NCBI GenBank assembly: GCA_021785095.1
Contig: JAJYGM010000289.1
Coordinates: forward strand, 1-6,586
Length of the DNA: 6,586 nt
Origin: Actinomycetes bacterium
Lineage (GTDB): Bacteria > Actinomycetota > Acidimicrobiia > Acidimicrobiales > Bog-793
Reading direction: 5' to 3'
Of the stretch, positions 4,157 to 6,586 are shown piece after piece. A model generated the notes under the pieces. The model saw only the letters and a program-made list of their open reading frames with translations, searched no databases and was not told the origin of the DNA. The translations under genes were made by a program, and so were the position numbers. Numbering within the stretch: the first letter of the stretch is position 1; each line of letters begins with the position of its first letter.

Positions 4157-6586
4157 CTACGGGCGCGGAGCGAGAGGTGGGGGAACGCGTGAGGGGCGCG
4201 TGGCGACGTCCGGCGGCACCGCGGCCGGGGTGCGGCTGAGCGCTTCCAGCACCAGGGCGATCGCGCGGTCCAGCTGCGGGTCCCTGCCCGCCGCCCAGTC
4301 CTGCGGCGTCCTGGGCACCTCGACGTCGGGGTCGACGCCATGGTTCTCCACGCTCCATCCGACGTCGGCGAACCAGAACGAGTATCGCGGCTGGGTCACG
4401 CTGGTCCCGTCCACGAGCGTGTAGCGGCCGTCGATCCCGATGACCCCTCCCCACGTGCGGGTGCCGACGATCGGGCCGAGGCCGAGCTGGCGGAACCCTG
4501 CAGTGACGATGTCTCCGTCCGAACCGGCCTGCTCGTTCGTGACGAGGACTCGCGGGCCGCGCGGCGCGTTCGGCGGGTAGGTCATCGGGCCGATGTGGCG
4601 GCCGACGTCCCACGCGCGCACCGTCCTGCCGAGCGTCTCGAGCACGAGCGACGAGGTGTGCCCGCCGCGATTGTCCCTCACGTCGATGACGAGCCCCTCG
4701 CGGGCGACCTCGACGCGCAGGTCCCGGTGGAGCTCCGCCCACCCGGCCGCGACCATGTCGGGGATGTGCACGTAGCCGACGCGGCCATCGGTCATGGCAT
4801 GCACGTGCTCTCGGCGTCCCGCGACCCAATGCTGGTACCGCAAGGGTCGCTCGTCGCCGAGCGGCTCGACCACGACCTCGCGCGTCGACCCGGCAGCGTC
4901 ACGCACGGTCAGCTCGACCGGCTTCTCTGCGGCGCCGACGAGGCTGGCGGCCGGGCCGAGCACCGGGTCGACCGGTCTGCCGTCCACGGCCAGGATCGCA
5001 TCGCCCGGCCTGATCCCGGTTCCCGGCGCGAGCAGGGGCGCCCGCGCGCCCAGCACCGAGGACTCTCCGGGTAGCAACCGTACGATGCGCCAGGTCCCGT
5101 CCCCCCCTCTCTCCAGGTCGGCCGCGAGGAGACCGAGGGCGCGCTCCTCCTCTACGGGTCGGGGAGGCGGCGTCTCGTACGCGTGCGACGTCCCGAGCTC
5201 TCCGTGCACCTCCCACAGGAGCTCGGAGAGATCGTCGCGCGTCGCGATCCGGTCGAGCAGCGGGCGGTAGCGCGTGATCACGCCGTCCCAGTCGACACCG
5301 GCCATGTCGGCGACCCAGAAGTGGTCGCGCATGAGGCGCGCCGCCTCCTCGTACATCTGGGCCCACTCACGAGGCGGGTCGATCTCGACACGGACGCGGC
5401 TCGAGTCGATGTCGACGACATCCGGCGAGGGGTCGTCGTGCGGAGATGTCTCCACCCGGTGGTCCGCGGGTAGCGCACGCAGATGCGCAGCGTCGCGTAC
5501 CACGATGGTCTTGCCGTCGCCGCTCACGTCGTAGGAGTCGAGCGCGTCGACGAGGTGCGACTCGTGGCCCTTCGAAAGGTCGAACCTGACGAGCCACGCA
5601 CGACCTGGTTTCGCTCCGATCCCTGCGCGCCCTTCGCCGAGGGTGCCCTCGATGGGCTCGGACAGCCAGAGGAAGCCGTCGTGGGCGGCACGGAGCTGGG
5701 CGTACCGTCCTGCGGCGACGGGGAAGGGGACGACGCGCTCGGTCAGCCCTTCGCTGTCGATCCGCACTTGGGCCGGCTCCGGGGCCTCGGCCAGTTCGCT
5801 TTCGTCTCCTGCGCCGTGCCCGACGGCGTCTCCTGCCCCGTGCCCGACGGCGTCTCCTGCGCCAGGGGCCTCGACCCCCTGGCCGCCTCCGGCCGCGTCG
5901 CCGCCGCCCCCGCCGCGCGCCGCCGTCGCGCCCTTCTCGCCGTGCGCCGCCTTCCCGTCGGCCTCCGCTGCGCCGTGCCTCGGCCGCCCGTGCGGCTCGG
6001 CGTCGAAGGGAGAAGGCGTCGTCGCCGCGAGCGGGACGAGGTACGGGCGAACCCCCGCGACGAACGAGAGGTCGAAGACGAACGCGTCGTAGAGGGGATC
6101 GAGCGTCCTGGTCGAGAGGAAGGCGAGGTACTTGCCGTCGGTGCTGAACGCCGGCTCGTCGTCGACGAAGCGAAGCGGGGTGACCTCGACGGTGTCCCCA
6201 GTGGCGATCTCGGCCAGCCTGATGTGCCGAAGCGGGTCAGGGCCTGCTTCCGACCAGGCGACGTAGCGCGAATCTGGTGAGAACGTGAGGCCACTCGCGT
6301 CGCCGTGCGACGACGAGGACACCGTTCGCAGCTCGCCGTCGTCGAGGCGGACGAGCACGACGCGCCCGTCGTGCGTCGCGACCGCCGCGTGCGCGGCGTC
6401 GGGGGACACGGCGAGGTCGAGCACCCTGCCGAGCGCGCCTGCGCCGATGCGGCGGCGGTCTTCGGGCAGCGGGCCGTGCGCCGGCACGATCTCGATCGCG
6501 TCGTCCCCCCGGGCATCGGTGACGAACAGGACCGTCGCGGAATCCCCCGCGCCGACCGCCGTCGGAAGGCGCGCCCGTAAGATCGG
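4157..6586 (-). CDS. Tricorn-type protease (S41 family), C-terminal ~809 residues; N-terminus outside window
   Basis: The frame runs from the TAG at 4157-4159 to the window edge without a stop, giving 809 visible codons; the GTG at 6487 is internal because propeller-like sequence (ATVLFVTDARGDDA) precedes it. Using visible residue numbers: beta-propeller repeats to ~375, C1 domain ~400-475 with TSHAYE (Ser467-His468), PDZ ~480-575 (GIRPGDAILAVDG), C2 ~590-790 with AGSDGD (Ser689 nucleophile, Asp690 P1 pocket) and VENHGVDPD (Glu747). These match Thermoplasma Ser745/His746, Ser965/Asp966 and Glu1023; spacings are 222 and 58, against 220 and 58. Tricorn is a large cytosolic assembly that trims proteasome-type peptides to small peptides. 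The full protein is ~1,070 residues, so roughly 250-300 are missing. An Ala/Gly/His/Asp-rich insert at ~196-269 interrupts the second propeller. Activity is expected intact. Confidence 0.95.
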   Translation of the reverse strand, partial: PILRARLPTAVGAGDSATVLFVTDARGDDAIEIVPAHGPLPEDRRRIGAGALGRVLDLAVSPDAAHAAVATHDGRVVLVRLDDGELRTVSSSSHGDASGLTFSPDSRYVAWSEAGPDPLRHIRLAEIATGDTVEVTPLRFVDDEPAFSTDGKYLAFLSTRTLDPLYDAFVFDLSFVAGVRPYLVPLAATTPSPFDAEPHGRPRHGAAEADGKAAHGEKGATAARGGGGGDAAGGGQGVEAPGAGDAVGHGAGDAVGHGAGDESELAEAPEPAQVRIDSEGLTERVVPFPVAAGRYAQLRAAHDGFLWLSEPIEGTLGEGRAGIGAKPGRAWLVRFDLSKGHESHLVDALDSYDVSGDGKTIVVRDAAHLRALPADHRVETSPHDDPSPDVVDIDSSRVRVEIDPPREWAQMYEEAARLMRDHFWVADMAGVDWDGVITRYRPLLDRIATRDDLSELLWEVHGELGTSHAYETPPPRPVEEERALGLLAADLERGGDGTWRIVRLLPGESSVLGARAPLLAPGTGIRPGDAILAVDGRPVDPVLGPAASLVGAAEKPVELTVRDAAGSTREVVVEPLGDERPLRYQHWVAGRREHVHAMTDGRVGYVHIPDMVAAGWAELHRDLRVEVAREGLVIDVRDNRGGHTSSLVLETLGRTVRAWDVGRHIGPMTYPPNAPRGPRVLVTNEQAGSDGDIVTAGFRQLGLGPIVGTRTWGGVIGIDGRYTLVDGTSVTQPRYSFWFADVGWSVENHGVDPDVEVPRTPQDWAAGRDPQLDRAIALVLEALSRTPAAVPPDVATRPSRVPPPLAPRP
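5780..6001 (-). repeat. Low-complexity insert in the tricorn propeller with 24-bp tandem repeat
   Basis: About 74 codons between propeller strands (after PYLVPLAATTPSPF, before AQVRIDSEGLTE) are almost only Gly, Ala, Asp, Glu, His and Lys, with no hydrophobic core residues. Within it, 24-bp units lie at 5804-5827 and 5828-5851 plus a half unit to 5863, encoding GAGDAVGH twice and then GAGDE. The insert is in frame and probably forms a flexible surface loop that does not affect the protease domains. Confidence 0.85.

Noticed and set aside
3270..4829. Open frame of 519 codons on the minus strand spanning the Nudix end, SRAP gene and tricorn 3' end
   Set aside because: It overlaps three well-supported genes in a shadow frame and has no recognisable motif.
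5804..5863. 24-bp repeats as iterons or regulator binding sites
   Set aside because: They are in frame inside the tricorn coding sequence and explained by an eight-residue low-complexity repeat.
6485..6487. GTG as the true start of the tricorn gene
   Set aside because: The frame stays open upstream to the window edge with propeller-like sequence, and archaeal tricorn predicts about 250-300 more residues.

Overview
The window comes from a very GC-rich bacterial chromosome, most likely an actinobacterium or a close relative. GC is extreme at third codon positions. The gene set is one I associate with Actinobacteria: an Lhr-type helicase, a CYTH-CHAD protein, a MutT1-like Nudix hydrolase, an SRAP protein and a bacterial tricorn protease. 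Three genes have a TANNNT -10-like hexamer 6-8 nt before the start codon, the arrangement of leaderless actinobacterial transcripts. I cannot assign a genus. There are no RNA genes, insertion sequences, integrases or CRISPR repeats. It looks like ordinary chromosome rather than a mobile island.

Layout. 1-411 (+) is the last 136 codons of an Lhr-family helicase. 412-567 is a convergent gap holding a (GGGCT)n tract with a perfect G-quadruplex pattern and a small hairpin. 568-2739 (-) is a 723-residue CYTH-CHAD protein with low-complexity, tandem-repeat tails at both ends. 2740-2881 is a divergent promoter region. 2882-3412 (+) is a Nudix hydrolase and 3459-4145 (+) is an SRAP protein. 4157-6586 (-) is a tricorn-type S41 protease whose 5' end lies beyond the window. 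It converges on the SRAP gene with only 11 bp between the stop codons.

How the genes may relate. Lhr, MutT-like Nudix and SRAP families all touch genome integrity: repair helicase, nucleotide-pool or nucleoside-polyphosphate hydrolysis, and abasic-site crosslinking. The divergently paired CYTH-CHAD and Nudix genes both belong to families acting on or binding phosphate chains (triphosphate, polyphosphate, dinucleoside polyphosphate). Tricorn acts in cytosolic peptide turnover and is probably unrelated to the rest. Any functional link is inference from proximity.

I do not see a clear new multi-gene system. The points most worth a second look are the CYTH-CHAD protein (substituted EXEXK lysine, two separate in-frame repeat tracts, a stop followed by an open Pro/Ala/Gln-coding frame), its mirror-image promoter arrangement with the Nudix gene, and the G-quadruplex tract at the convergent boundary.
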